A stretch of 39,667 bases of DNA. It comes from Lachnospiraceae bacterium. GTDB taxonomy: Bacteria > Bacillota > Clostridia > Lachnospirales > Lachnospiraceae. Shown one piece after another: positions 8,490-17,712 of this stretch (within the stretch, counting starts at the first letter, position 1; each line of letters opens with the position of its first letter). Where the stretch lies: positions 1 to 39,667 of the forward strand of contig JAFTVH010000067.1 of assembly GCA_017465845.1 (NCBI GenBank), in the 5' to 3' direction. Below the pieces are notes generated by a model, which had not been told where the DNA came from, searched no databases, and saw only the letters and a list, made by a program, of their open reading frames with translations. The translations under genes were made by a program, and so were the position numbers.

Positions 8490-9800
8490 ATGGAAGAAAA
8501 AAACATTGCAATAGAAGTCAAAGATGTAAGAAAAATATATAAGCTGTATGACAAGCCTTCCGACCGGATGAAAGAAGCTTTTGGCCTTGGTAAAAAGAAG
8601 AACCACAAGCTGCATTATGCTTTAAATGGTGTGAGCTTGAATATTCACCAGGGGGAGACGGTGGGAATTATCGGAACCAACGGTTCCGGTAAATCTACTT
8701 TGTTAAAGATCATCACCGGTGTATTGAATCCAACGGAAGGTAATGTGCAGGTGAACGGCAGGATTTCCGCTCTTTTGGAGTTGGGAGCCGGCTTTAATAT
8801 GGAATATAACGGCATCGAGAATGTGTATTTAAACGGCACCATGATGGGTTTTTCTGAGAAAGAAATTGATGCCAAGCTTCCGGATATCCTGGAATTTGCG
8901 GATATCGGAGATTATGTCAATCAGCCGGTAAAGACATATTCCAGCGGTATGTTCGTTCGTCTGGCGTTTGCGGTAGCCATTAATATCGAGCCGGAAATTT
9001 TAATCGTAGACGAGGCACTGAGCGTAGGAGATGTATTTTTCCAGGCAAAGTGTTATCACAAATTTGAAGAGTTCAAGAAGATGGGCAAGACCATCGTATT
9101 CGTCAGTCATGATTTGAGCAGCATCAGCAAGTATTGCGACAGGGTATTCCTTCTAAATAAAGGCGTGCTGCTTGGAGAAGGCAGTCCCAAGGAAATGATT
9201 GATGCCTATAAGCGCGTGCTGGTGGGGCAGTATGAGGTGCCTGATAAGGAAGAGCATCAGAACTTGCTTCATGATCAGGCATTGATAGAAGCAGCAGGCA
9301 AGAGCAGCAAGGTGAGCAGTGCAGCCGGAACGGGTGCTGAGAATCCCAATGCCCTGGAGTACGGTGATAAAAAGGCGCAGATTGAGGAATTCTATCTGAC
9401 GGATGATAATAATGTGCGGACAACAGCAGTAATCAAGGGCAGCGAATTTACGATTCACGTGCGGGTTCGGATCCTGGAGCATATACCGGCACCAATTTTT
9501 GCTTTTTCTTTGAAGAATGCCATTGGTACGGAGATTACCGGTACCAATACCATGATAGAAAAGGCTTTTCTGGAAAGTGCAGAGCCGGGACAGGTGAAGG
9601 ATGTGACCTTTACCCAGAAAATGACCCTGCAGGGCGGAGAGTATCTGTTATCGTTGGGTGTGACAGGATATAACAAGGATACCTTTGAGGTATATCATCG
9701 TCTGTACGATGTACTCAATATTACTGTGGTTTCAGATAAGAATACAGTAGGTTATTATGATATGGAATCCCGGGTAAAAGTTGTGGAAGCCGGGAAATAG
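8490..9800 (+). CDS. ABC exporter ATPase with C-terminal glycan-binding-type domain (Wzt-like)
   Basis: Nucleotide-binding subunit (436 aa) of the polysaccharide exporter whose permease is at 5869. Walker A GTNGSGKST is at 62-70, the signature SSGM at 151-154 and Walker B ILIVDEAL has D174/E175. After about residue 240 comes a low-complexity linker, then a beta-rich domain (about 295-436) like the C-terminal domain of Wzt, which in E. coli O8/O9a recognises the modified end of the finished glycan. TagH-type ATPases lack this domain. The start is ATG 8490 after AAAGGTG; a GTG 18 nt upstream is poorly placed. The following gene encodes a candidate end-modifying enzyme, which fits a terminus-recognising exporter. 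Confidence 0.9.
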   Translation: MEEKNIAIEVKDVRKIYKLYDKPSDRMKEAFGLGKKKNHKLHYALNGVSLNIHQGETVGIIGTNGSGKSTLLKIITGVLNPTEGNVQVNGRISALLELGAGFNMEYNGIENVYLNGTMMGFSEKEIDAKLPDILEFADIGDYVNQPVKTYSSGMFVRLAFAVAINIEPEILIVDEALSVGDVFFQAKCYHKFEEFKKMGKTIVFVSHDLSSISKYCDRVFLLNKGVLLGEGSPKEMIDAYKRVLVGQYEVPDKEEHQNLLHDQALIEAAGKSSKVSSAAGTGAENPNALEYGDKKAQIEEFYLTDDNNVRTTAVIKGSEFTIHVRVRILEHIPAPIFAFSLKNAIGTEITGTNTMIEKAFLESAEPGQVKDVTFTQKMTLQGGEYLLSLGVTGYNKDTFEVYHRLYDVLNITVVSDKNTVGYYDMESRVKVVEAGK

Positions 9801-9815
9801 GGATGTAGGTAGCGT

Positions 9816-11894
9816 ATGGCAGAAACATTTGGAACAGAAAAGGTTGGTAAAGTAAGCCTGGATTACAGCAAGTATCCGGGGCAGGACTTTTATTGTGACG
9901 GCAGTGTGGAGGACGAACTTCTGGAAATCGTCAAGACTTATCCTGCCGGTGATTATGCAAAGGTGATTCAGGAGCGGAAGAAGTGGCCCATATTGTATCA
10001 TCTCTCGCCTCAGCGTGAAAATATCGTAGAGTGGATTCCCATGAAGAAATCTGATAAAGTGCTGGAAGTGGGAAGCGGCTGCGGTGCCATTACAGGGGCC
10101 CTGGCGAAAAAGGCGGGGACTGTGACCTGCGTGGACTTATCCCGCAAAAGAAGTCTCATCAATGCCCACAGACACAGTGACTGCGGCAACGTCACCATTC
10201 ACGTAGGCAATTTTAAGGATATCGAACCTACTTTGGAGGCGGATTATGATTATATCTGCCTGATTGGTGTGTTTGAATACGGTCAGAGTTATATCGGCGG
10301 CAAGACTCCGTATGAAGATTTTCTGCGAATTCTGATGCGCCACCTTACTCCCGGGGGCAGGATCATCATTGCCATTGAAAATAAGTACGGGCTGAAATAT
10401 TTTGCAGGATGTAAAGAGGACCATCTGGGTACTTACTTCAGCGGTATTGAGAATTATGCGGATGGCGGCGGTGTGCGGACATTCGGACGTAAGGGGCTGG
10501 AAAAGATTTTTACAGCCTGCGGTGTCGGGGAAAGCCACTTTTACTATCCTTATCCGGATTATAAGTTTATGACTACACTTTACAGCGATAAGCATCTGCC
10601 GGGAAAAGGGGAGCTGGTCAACAACCTGCGCAACTTTGACAGGGACAGAATGCTTCTTTTCCATGAAAAAGAAGCATTTGACGGTTTGCTTGAGGAAGAA
10701 TTGTTCCCTGTATTTTCCAATTCTTATATTGCAGTATTGGGAGCCGATTTCTCTGTGGAATATGCAAGGTATTCCAATGATCGTGCACCTCAGTACCGGA
10801 TCAGAACACAGATAGACCGTGACAGCAGCGGAAACCGGCTGGTACGCAAAAGCCCGCTGAGTGACCACGCACTTGCACATGTACAGGGGATGGAAGCATC
10901 CTACAAAGCATTGCTTGAGCGTTATCAGGATTCTGATCTGAAGATCAATCATTGTCATCTGGAAGAGAAGGATGCCTGCTTTGCATATGTGGAGGGAGTG
11001 CCGCTGTCCCAGCTGATGGATCGATGCCTGGAGCAGGGAGATGAAGAAGGGTTCCTGGCATATTTCCGGGACTTTGTAAAGCGTATCGGTTATCATCAGG
11101 ACAGCAACGTAACGGACATGGATCCCGTATTTTCCAATATAATGGTGTCCGGAGAGGAATGGACATTGATTGATTATGAGTGGACGTTCCAAAAGCATGT
11201 GGAATGTAAAGAACTTGCATATCGGGTGATCTACTGTTATCTTCTGGAAGATGAGAAGAGAGGGAAGCTTCCGATGGAGCGTATCCTTGAGGAACTGGGC
11301 ATCTCTCAGGAAGAGGCGGCACTGTACAGAGAGCGGGAAATGGAATTCCAGCAGTTTGTAACGGAAAATAACCGTTCCATGGCTCAGATCAGAGAGGATA
11401 TCGGCTATCAGATCACGCAGCCGGTGAAATGGGTTGACAGATATCAGAATGCAGCCGGTGTGAACCGGGTGCAGATTTACGAGGATAAGGGAGCAGGATA
11501 TCAGGAGGAAAGCTCCTATTTTGTACAGGATGCTTATCAGGGAGAGAATCTCATAGAGTTTTCGGTTACAGTGGGAGGAGATGTGAAGAATCTTCGTATC
11601 GATCCTGCTATGGACAGTTGTATTGTGAAAATTCAGGAGATGACCTGGAATGGTTTGAGTATTGATATGGGCAACCGGCGCATTGTGGTGGCCAACGGAC
11701 GCGTGGCAGCAGCCGGAGAAGCTGTGCTTCCCAGTATTGTATTCCCTACCACAGACCCTAACATCAATATCAGACTGGAACGGCTGAATCGCCTGGAGAG
11801 CAACAGGCTGAATGTGAAGATGGAAATTGTCAGGATCCCCATGGCAATGGCAGCCGATATGGCGCAGAAGACGGGCGGTATCCTAAGGAGGTAA
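9816..11894 (+). CDS. SAM methyltransferase-kinase fusion, candidate chain terminator (WbdD-like)
   Basis: This 692-aa protein joins two catalytic-type domains. Residues about 60-250 form a class I SAM methyltransferase: motif I VLEVGSGCGAIT (E84, G86, G88), then TCVDLS. Residues about 300-500 look like a protein/aminoglycoside-kinase fold: a beta-3-type lysine in LVRKSP (K345), hinge-like AYVEGVPLSQL, catalytic-loop-like DPVFSN (D436 and N441), and metal-binding-like LIDYEW (D453). A beta-rich C-terminal region follows. WbdD of E. coli O9a has the same methyltransferase-then-kinase order and caps the O-antigen end that Wzt reads. No long coiled coil is seen here, unlike WbdD. The gene begins 15 nt after the Wzt-like gene, which supports a joint role. 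The fold calls are fairly sure; the substrate is inferred. Confidence 0.78.
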   Translation: MAETFGTEKVGKVSLDYSKYPGQDFYCDGSVEDELLEIVKTYPAGDYAKVIQERKKWPILYHLSPQRENIVEWIPMKKSDKVLEVGSGCGAITGALAKKAGTVTCVDLSRKRSLINAHRHSDCGNVTIHVGNFKDIEPTLEADYDYICLIGVFEYGQSYIGGKTPYEDFLRILMRHLTPGGRIIIAIENKYGLKYFAGCKEDHLGTYFSGIENYADGGGVRTFGRKGLEKIFTACGVGESHFYYPYPDYKFMTTLYSDKHLPGKGELVNNLRNFDRDRMLLFHEKEAFDGLLEEELFPVFSNSYIAVLGADFSVEYARYSNDRAPQYRIRTQIDRDSSGNRLVRKSPLSDHALAHVQGMEASYKALLERYQDSDLKINHCHLEEKDACFAYVEGVPLSQLMDRCLEQGDEEGFLAYFRDFVKRIGYHQDSNVTDMDPVFSNIMVSGEEWTLIDYEWTFQKHVECKELAYRVIYCYLLEDEKRGKLPMERILEELGISQEEAALYREREMEFQQFVTENNRSMAQIREDIGYQITQPVKWVDRYQNAAGVNRVQIYEDKGAGYQEESSYFVQDAYQGENLIEFSVTVGGDVKNLRIDPAMDSCIVKIQEMTWNGLSIDMGNRRIVVANGRVAAAGEAVLPSIVFPTTDPNINIRLERLNRLESNRLNVKMEIVRIPMAMAADMAQKTGGILRR

Positions 11895-11947
11895 GCTCAA
11901 GACTTAAGTACAGAATTGTATATTCATACAGGCCGGAGGTGAGAAGG

Positions 11948-13912
11948 GTGGGAATCCGCGAGCGGATCAAAGAAGAATTAACAAAGCGCTGTGAGCAGCA
12001 ATATGAAAAAGATTTGGCGGCTAAAAAAGTGACTTATAAAGAGTGGCTGGCCGGACACGGAGATGCGTTGTTTGCCGGTGGGCAGGAAGCACGGCAGCAG
12101 AGTGGTTCCGTCCTTCTTCTTCAGGCAAGTGACGGAGTGCTTGCTTCGGGAGCGGAAGACAGGATCAGGAGTTATTTTCACCAGCATCCGGAGGTGATGA
12201 TCGCTTACGGTGACGAGGATGTTCAGGATCCTGCTACGGACGAGTTTGTGGCACCATGGTTCAAGCCGGACTGGTCTCCCGATACGTTCCTGAGTGAAAT
12301 GTACTGGGGCAATGTGGTGGCCATTCGCAGGGATTGGCTGGAAAAGCTGCAGGATTTAAAGGCGAAAGACCTGACAGCAGAAGCATTATCCGAGGATGCC
12401 TTAAAAGAGTCGCTGGCCAAGCTGGCTGTGGAGGCAGGCGGTTTTGAGCCGGGCTGTCAGACAATCGGCCATATTCCATATGTTTTGTTTCATGCAGACA
12501 GTGCAGAGCAGCAGACAAGGTGCAGGGCGCTTTGTATGAAAGATGCTGTGGAACGGCTGCTTGGAAAGGAAAGCAAGGCTACGCCAATGGTCTCTGTAAT
12601 CATCCCCTCGAAAGATCACCCTGAAATCCTGAAGCAGGGATTGCTGGCTGTTTATGATACTTTGGGAGAAGATAAATGTGAGATTCTGGTGGTGGACAAT
12701 GGAAGCAGCCGGGAGAACCGACAGCAGATTGAGGAGTTTTTGAAAGAAGCTCCGGTGCCCATATCTTATTTGTATGAGCCCATGGAATTTCATTTTTCCA
12801 GAATGTGCAATCTTGGGGCGCAGCATGCAAAGGGAGAGTTTCTGTTATTTTTAAATGATGATGTAGAAATGCGCTGTCAGGGCTGGATGGAACGTATGGT
12901 AGAGAAAGCATCCCAGCCTCACGCAGGAGCCGTGGGAATGAAGCTGTATTATCCGGACAGTGTGCGGATGCAGCATGACGGTATCGTAAACCTTCCTATG
13001 GGGCCGGTGCACAAACTGCAGTTTCTGGAGGATGATCAGGAGTATTATTACGGCTTCAATACTGTTGACCGGAATGTGCTTGCAGTGACAGGTGCCTGTC
13101 TCATGGTACGGCGGGAGAAATATATACAGGCAGGTGGGATGAGCGAAGAACTGCCTGTTGCTTTTAATGATGTAGACTTGTGTTTTAGGCTGTGGGAACT
13201 GGGATATCACAATATCATTTTGAACAGTGTCTACGGATGGCATCATGAGTCATTGTCGAGAGGCGATGATGAATCGCCTCAGAAGCTTAAGCGACTGCTT
13301 GGAGAGAAGGAAAAGTTGTACCGGAAGCATCCGCAGCTTAAGGAGGGCAGGGATCCGTATTATTCAGAATCGTTAAATCGTGACGGTTTGGATACCGGGA
13401 TCAGGCCGGCATATGTAACCGCAGGCAACCACATTCAGATATCGGCACCTGTAAAGAAGAAGCTTGACCTTGGAAAATATCGCAGAGACAATTGCCTGCT
13501 ATATCGTGTGGAACGTTGTGAGGAAGAATGTATACAGGGTTATGGTGTGGTGCTGGGGGACAACAATGCCTGTTACGACAGGACTCTGGTATTGTGGAAT
13601 CCGGAGGAAGCTTGTCCGGAGCAATATGCCCTTTTTCCTGAGCAAGATGCCCTTTTTCCTGAGGCGGGAGGGAAAATTACCTGCTACTGTATTCCGCTTA
13701 CCGGTCAGTATCGACCGGAACTTGCGGAAAACATGATGGACCAGAGCAATGTAGCATTGTGCGGCTTTTGGTGGAAGCCTGAGCCCGGCAGTCTGCCGGA
13801 GGGCAGGTATCGTCTTGGAATGACCGCCCGCAGCAAAACAGGAGGAACCAGACTGATTAACTGGAGCAGCCATGAACTGCAGACCGGATGGAAAGGTTGG
13901 AACGAAAAATGA
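11948..13912 (+). CDS. GT2 glycosyltransferase with degenerate N-terminal GT domain
   Basis: Cytoplasmic glycosyltransferase of 654 aa. Residues about 214-450 form a complete GT-A domain: MVSVIIPSKDH, VVDNGSS, FLNDDVE (N303-D305 as the metal-binding motif), VTGACLMVRRE and AFNDVDLCFRL. The N-terminal 200 residues look like the second half of another GT2 domain (YGDEDVQDP, PWFKPDWSPDT). Where the DxD motif should be, they read QASDGVL (59-65), and the nucleotide-binding first half is missing. A beta-rich C-terminal part follows. The start is GTG 11948, 8 nt after GGAGG (11935-11939); GTG 11939 overlaps that site. The next gene overlaps its stop by four bases (ATGA), so the two are translationally coupled. 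Donor and acceptor sugars cannot be read from sequence; rhamnose is a reasonable guess beside rfbC. Confidence 0.88.
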   Translation: MGIRERIKEELTKRCEQQYEKDLAAKKVTYKEWLAGHGDALFAGGQEARQQSGSVLLLQASDGVLASGAEDRIRSYFHQHPEVMIAYGDEDVQDPATDEFVAPWFKPDWSPDTFLSEMYWGNVVAIRRDWLEKLQDLKAKDLTAEALSEDALKESLAKLAVEAGGFEPGCQTIGHIPYVLFHADSAEQQTRCRALCMKDAVERLLGKESKATPMVSVIIPSKDHPEILKQGLLAVYDTLGEDKCEILVVDNGSSRENRQQIEEFLKEAPVPISYLYEPMEFHFSRMCNLGAQHAKGEFLLFLNDDVEMRCQGWMERMVEKASQPHAGAVGMKLYYPDSVRMQHDGIVNLPMGPVHKLQFLEDDQEYYYGFNTVDRNVLAVTGACLMVRREKYIQAGGMSEELPVAFNDVDLCFRLWELGYHNIILNSVYGWHHESLSRGDDESPQKLKRLLGEKEKLYRKHPQLKEGRDPYYSESLNRDGLDTGIRPAYVTAGNHIQISAPVKKKLDLGKYRRDNCLLYRVERCEEECIQGYGVVLGDNNACYDRTLVLWNPEEACPEQYALFPEQDALFPEAGGKITCYCIPLTGQYRPELAENMMDQSNVALCGFWWKPEPGSLPEGRYRLGMTARSKTGGTRLINWSSHELQTGWKGWNEK

Positions 13913-15873
13913 CGGAATTAGAATACAAAGAGGCGTATGAGAGCGAGCACATCAAAAATGCGGATTTGGCAGCCAGAATTGCAGAGCTGGAGGCAAAGAA
14001 CGAGGAATTGGAGTGGAAGCTTGGCAGAATCAAGAACAATCCCCTCTGGAAAGCCAGCAAGCCGGCAAGAGACTGGATCCACTGGGCCATCAGACAGAAG
14101 GACCGCATTGCCAACTGCGGCGGGCCTAAAGGTGTGATTCGGAAGCTGGAATATAAAAAGAGGGAGAGGGAGGCTATGACCCGGTTCGGTACAGCCAGCT
14201 TTCCTTCTGAGGAAGAAGCTGCCAGACAGCGTGCAGAACGTTTTCCGAGAATGGTGAAGATCAGTATCCTGGTACCGCTTTGGAATAATAAGAGAGAGTT
14301 CCAGATTGAGATGCTGGAATCAATTATGAACCAGACTTATGAAAACTGGGAGCTTTGCCTGGCTGACGGTTCCGATGGGGAGCATGACTATATCGGGGAG
14401 ATCTGCCGGGAATATGCAGCCAAAGCCAATGGCCGTATCGTCTATAAGCATCTGGAAAAGAACGGCGGTATCGCAGGTAATACCAATGAATGTCTGAAGC
14501 TGGCAACCGGTGAATATATCGGTCTTTTTGACCAGGATGATGTACTGCATCCGTCTACGTTATATGAATATGTGAAGGTGATCAATGAGCAGGGGGCAGA
14601 CTATATCTACTGTGATGAGACCACTTTCCATAACGGTGATATCAATAATATGCTGACCATGCACTTTAAGCCGGATTATGCGCCGGACAATTTGCGTGCC
14701 AACAATTACATCTGCCATTTCAGTGTATTTTCCAGAGAACTTCTGGACGGAACAGAGCTGTTTCGACCGAAGTTCGACGGCAGCCAGGATCACGATATGA
14801 TTCTGCGCCTCACCGACAATGCCAGGAAAGTAGTCCATGTGCCCAGGCTTTTGTATTATTGGAGAAGCCACTCGGGAAGCGTTGCCTCCGGAATCGAGGC
14901 GAAGCCTTATGCCATCCAGGCCGCCAAGGGAGCAGTGGCTGAGCACCTGAAGAAGCATGGCTATACTCATTTTAAAATTACCAGTACCAGAGCTTTTGAA
15001 ACCATTTTCCGGATTCAATATCAGATTATCGGTAACCCGAAGATTTCCATTGTGATTGCCAACAAGGATCATGAACAGGACTTAAGAAGATGTATCACTT
15101 CGATTCTCGAAAAGTCCACCTATGATAATTATGAGATCATTGTGGTGGAAAATAACAGTACTACACCTGAGATTCAGGCCTATTATCAGGAGCTGGCTGA
15201 CAATGAGCGGGTAAAAGTGGTAAGGTTTCAGGGAGCATTCAACTATTCTGCCGTCAATAATCTGGGCGTGTCTCAGGCGGAGGGTGAATATATTCTTTTG
15301 CTGAACAATGATACGGAAGTCATTACCGTCAACTGGATGGAAGAACTGCTGATGTATGCCCAGAGAGAAGATGTGGGAGCCGTGGGAGCTAAGCTTTATT
15401 ATGCTGATAAGACGATTCAGCATGCCGGAGTGGTCATCGGACTGGGAGCTCACAGAACAGCAGGACATACTCATTATAAGCAGTCCCGCCAGAACCTGGG
15501 CTATATGGGAAGACTTTGTTATGCTCAGAATGTATCTGCGGTGACGGGAGCCTGTCTTATGGTGAAGAAGAGCCTTTACGATGCTGTAGGTGGATTAGAT
15601 ACCGGTTTTGCTGTGTCCTTAAATGATGTGGACTTTTGTCTGAAGCTGCGTAAGCTGGGTTATCTCAATGTGTGGACGCCGTTTGCGGAGCTGTACCATT
15701 ATGAGTCCATTTCAAGAGGTCTGGATGACCGGGGAGACAAGGCAGAACGTTACAATAAGGAATCAGAAATGTTCCGCAGCAGATGGAAAGAAGAGCTGGA
15801 GAAGGGAGATCCTTACTACAATCCTAATTTTTCACTGGACAGAAGTGATTTTTCACTGAAGATACAGAACTAA
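13909..15873 (+). CDS. Tandem-domain GT2 glycosyltransferase with N-terminal coiled coil
   Basis: 654 aa. A heptad-patterned coiled coil (about 14-45) precedes two complete GT-A domains. The first starts at about 115 (MVKISILVPLWNN), has FDQDDVL (D208-D211) and ends with VPRLLYYWRSH. The second starts at about 378 (KISIVIANKDH), has LNNDTEV (N466-D468) and ends with SLNDVDFCLKLRKLGY. Both look catalytically intact, so the enzyme may form two linkages. The ATG at 13909 overlaps the previous stop as ATGA; an in-frame ATG at 13888 is an alternative. It is the last gene before the terminator at 15887. The coiled coil could serve in oligomerisation or in partner binding within an assembly complex; this is inference. 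Confidence 0.9.
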   Translation: MTELEYKEAYESEHIKNADLAARIAELEAKNEELEWKLGRIKNNPLWKASKPARDWIHWAIRQKDRIANCGGPKGVIRKLEYKKREREAMTRFGTASFPSEEEAARQRAERFPRMVKISILVPLWNNKREFQIEMLESIMNQTYENWELCLADGSDGEHDYIGEICREYAAKANGRIVYKHLEKNGGIAGNTNECLKLATGEYIGLFDQDDVLHPSTLYEYVKVINEQGADYIYCDETTFHNGDINNMLTMHFKPDYAPDNLRANNYICHFSVFSRELLDGTELFRPKFDGSQDHDMILRLTDNARKVVHVPRLLYYWRSHSGSVASGIEAKPYAIQAAKGAVAEHLKKHGYTHFKITSTRAFETIFRIQYQIIGNPKISIVIANKDHEQDLRRCITSILEKSTYDNYEIIVVENNSTTPEIQAYYQELADNERVKVVRFQGAFNYSAVNNLGVSQAEGEYILLLNNDTEVITVNWMEELLMYAQREDVGAVGAKLYYADKTIQHAGVVIGLGAHRTAGHTHYKQSRQNLGYMGRLCYAQNVSAVTGACLMVKKSLYDAVGGLDTGFAVSLNDVDFCLKLRKLGYLNVWTPFAELYHYESISRGLDDRGDKAERYNKESEMFRSRWKEELEKGDPYYNPNFSLDRSDFSLKIQN

Positions 15874-15886
15874 ACAATTATAAAAG

Positions 15887-15931
15887 AGCGGATGCCGCTG
15901 CCTGTCCGGGCAAAGCGGCATCCGCTTTTTT
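15887..15931. terminator. Strong bidirectional terminator
   Basis: A perfect 13-bp stem, AGCGGATGCCGCT (15887-15899) with AGCGGCATCCGCT (15914-15926), is followed by six T on the plus strand. A-rich sequence precedes it, so it can also serve the convergent minus-strand gene that ends at 15931. Confidence 0.92.
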
Positions 15932-17523
15932 CAATCGGATAATGGTACGGCCACATACCAGTAAGTTCCGAATTGTGTCAGCTCATAATTTTCTTCAAAC
16001 AGTCCGATATCTGTATAATAAATAATGTATACACTGTCCGGCCTGATATCATCATAATTGATTCTTGTGTGGAAAGTAATATCGCCTTTGGTAAAGCCTG
16101 CCGGGGCAGGATACACATCGTACACTACATTTTCCAGATATTCAGATGCTGTGGTGCCTGAGAACAGCAGAATTCTTGGCCACTGCGCCCCTTTCTCGAT
16201 GACGATATCATTTCCGTTTGCCATAGCAAACTCTACAGCTTCCTTCACACCTTTTGCAAAGTAAGCATCTACGGTGTCTCTGTAACTTGTGTAGTAGGTA
16301 TACTGGAAAGCTGCCAGGTAAATGATATAGATACCGGTAAGTGCTGCGGCTGCCGTGCTGCGAAGACGCGGAAGCCTGGCTGCCAGGAAAGAAAGGGTAC
16401 TCCATACCCCGTATGCTTCACACAGAACAAGAGGGATGAACAGGCAGTTGATCTGATGGAGCATGGCGGTGACCAGCAGACATACGATTCCGGCGCCAAT
16501 CAGTTGAATAAAGATAAAAACTTCATAAGAGAAATTTTTATTTCGCAGTGTTTTTACCATACGGCAGACCAGACTGATAAATCCGATAATAATAAAGAAC
16601 CTGCCGATATCATAGAAGAGACCGTAAGGCAGCAAGATATCATAAGGGCTTCCCAGATCCTGACGTACCAGGAGAATAGCCACGCGGCGCAGATTTTCCA
16701 ACATACCGGACAGAGAAAGGGCCAATTCCCCGCCCCGATAACCGGGCATAGCAGGAATGGTCATAAAGGGAAGTTCAATCTGGGGCAGAATGGAACTGTT
16801 TACCAGGACGAACAATATCAGCGGAAGTGCCATGATAAATAAAATCGCAGCCGACAAAATCCCCCAGATATTGATGCGCAGCTTTTTCATGAACAGGCAA
16901 TAGAAAATCTGCAGAGCCAGCATGATAGGGACAATCGGCCAGATGATGGCATAGGAGTACAGGCTTAAACCATACAGGAAAGCAGACAGCAGAAGAAAGC
17001 GATTATCCTCCAGTCCGCAGATAAAAAAGCATAGTCCGAATATTAAGAAGCCCGGAGCAAGATTAGCATCCAGACCCCAGCGGGACATGGTGATATGCCA
17101 GGGACACACGGCCAGAAGAAACATAGCCCAGAGCCCCATTTGGCGGGAAAACATTTTTTTCATCAGGACATAAACTGCAGCAAGGGTTAAAGTTGCTATG
17201 ACGGCCTGAGGCAGTCTGCTGATAAAAGAATTCACGTTTCCGCCGTTTAACGCGATCAAAGGAAGCAGGAGGTAGCTGTACAGCGCACTGTGACCATCTC
17301 CCCAGTCTGCCATATACACAGGATAGTGATGACCTGCAGAATCCATGCCGTCGTGATAGAGTGCGTAAGCATTCCAGGCAACAAAAGTCTCGTCCTGATG
17401 CATACCGCCCGGCATGGAACCAAGGTAAATCAGTCGCAGCAGAGCCCCCACTGCCAGAATAAAAAGGGGCAGCAGGAGATCCCGTTTTTGCCGAAATGTA
17501 TGATGATTGCTTTGTCTGGGCAT
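15931..17523 (-). CDS. GT-C fold membrane glycosyltransferase (PMT/ArnT-like)
   Basis: Integral membrane protein of 530 aa with about eleven hydrophobic segments. The first external loop carries MHQDETFVAWNAY, whose acidic pair matches the catalytic position of GT39/GT83-type enzymes. These transfer sugars from polyprenyl-phosphate donors on the outer face of the membrane. GAGGT lies 8 nt before the start on the minus strand. It is transcribed against the flanking polysaccharide genes and shares the bidirectional terminator with them. It may decorate the exported polymer, a teichoic acid or a protein; the sequence does not decide which. Confidence 0.85.
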   Translation of the reverse strand: MPRQSNHHTFRQKRDLLLPLFILAVGALLRLIYLGSMPGGMHQDETFVAWNAYALYHDGMDSAGHHYPVYMADWGDGHSALYSYLLLPLIALNGGNVNSFISRLPQAVIATLTLAAVYVLMKKMFSRQMGLWAMFLLAVCPWHITMSRWGLDANLAPGFLIFGLCFFICGLEDNRFLLLSAFLYGLSLYSYAIIWPIVPIMLALQIFYCLFMKKLRINIWGILSAAILFIMALPLILFVLVNSSILPQIELPFMTIPAMPGYRGGELALSLSGMLENLRRVAILLVRQDLGSPYDILLPYGLFYDIGRFFIIIGFISLVCRMVKTLRNKNFSYEVFIFIQLIGAGIVCLLVTAMLHQINCLFIPLVLCEAYGVWSTLSFLAARLPRLRSTAAAALTGIYIIYLAAFQYTYYTSYRDTVDAYFAKGVKEAVEFAMANGNDIVIEKGAQWPRILLFSGTTASEYLENVVYDVYPAPAGFTKGDITFHTRINYDDIRPDSVYIIYYTDIGLFEENYELTQFGTYWYVAVPLSD

Positions 17524-17617
17524 ATTGTTTTACCTCACATATTATCTGTAACTATTTTGACCTAAGTATATCAAATGTTCAGTTGAGCGTCAATAAAGAG
17601 CCGCAGAAAAACAGAAC

Positions 17618-17646
17618 TTCTCAGATAGTTCTCTTTGTGGTAAAAT
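17618..17646 (+). promoter_or_regulatory. Promoter of the phosphohexomutase gene
   Basis: A weak -35 TTCTCA (17618-17623), 17-bp spacer and -10 TAAAAT (17641-17646) with an extended TGG just before it. The predicted leader is about 60 nt. AGGAG at 17698-17702 serves ATG 17713. Confidence 0.6.
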
Positions 17647-17712
17647 AAAAAATAGTGTATCCCCGTACATGCAGTAATATGCACAACCAAAGAAAACAGG
17701 AGAATATGCAAA

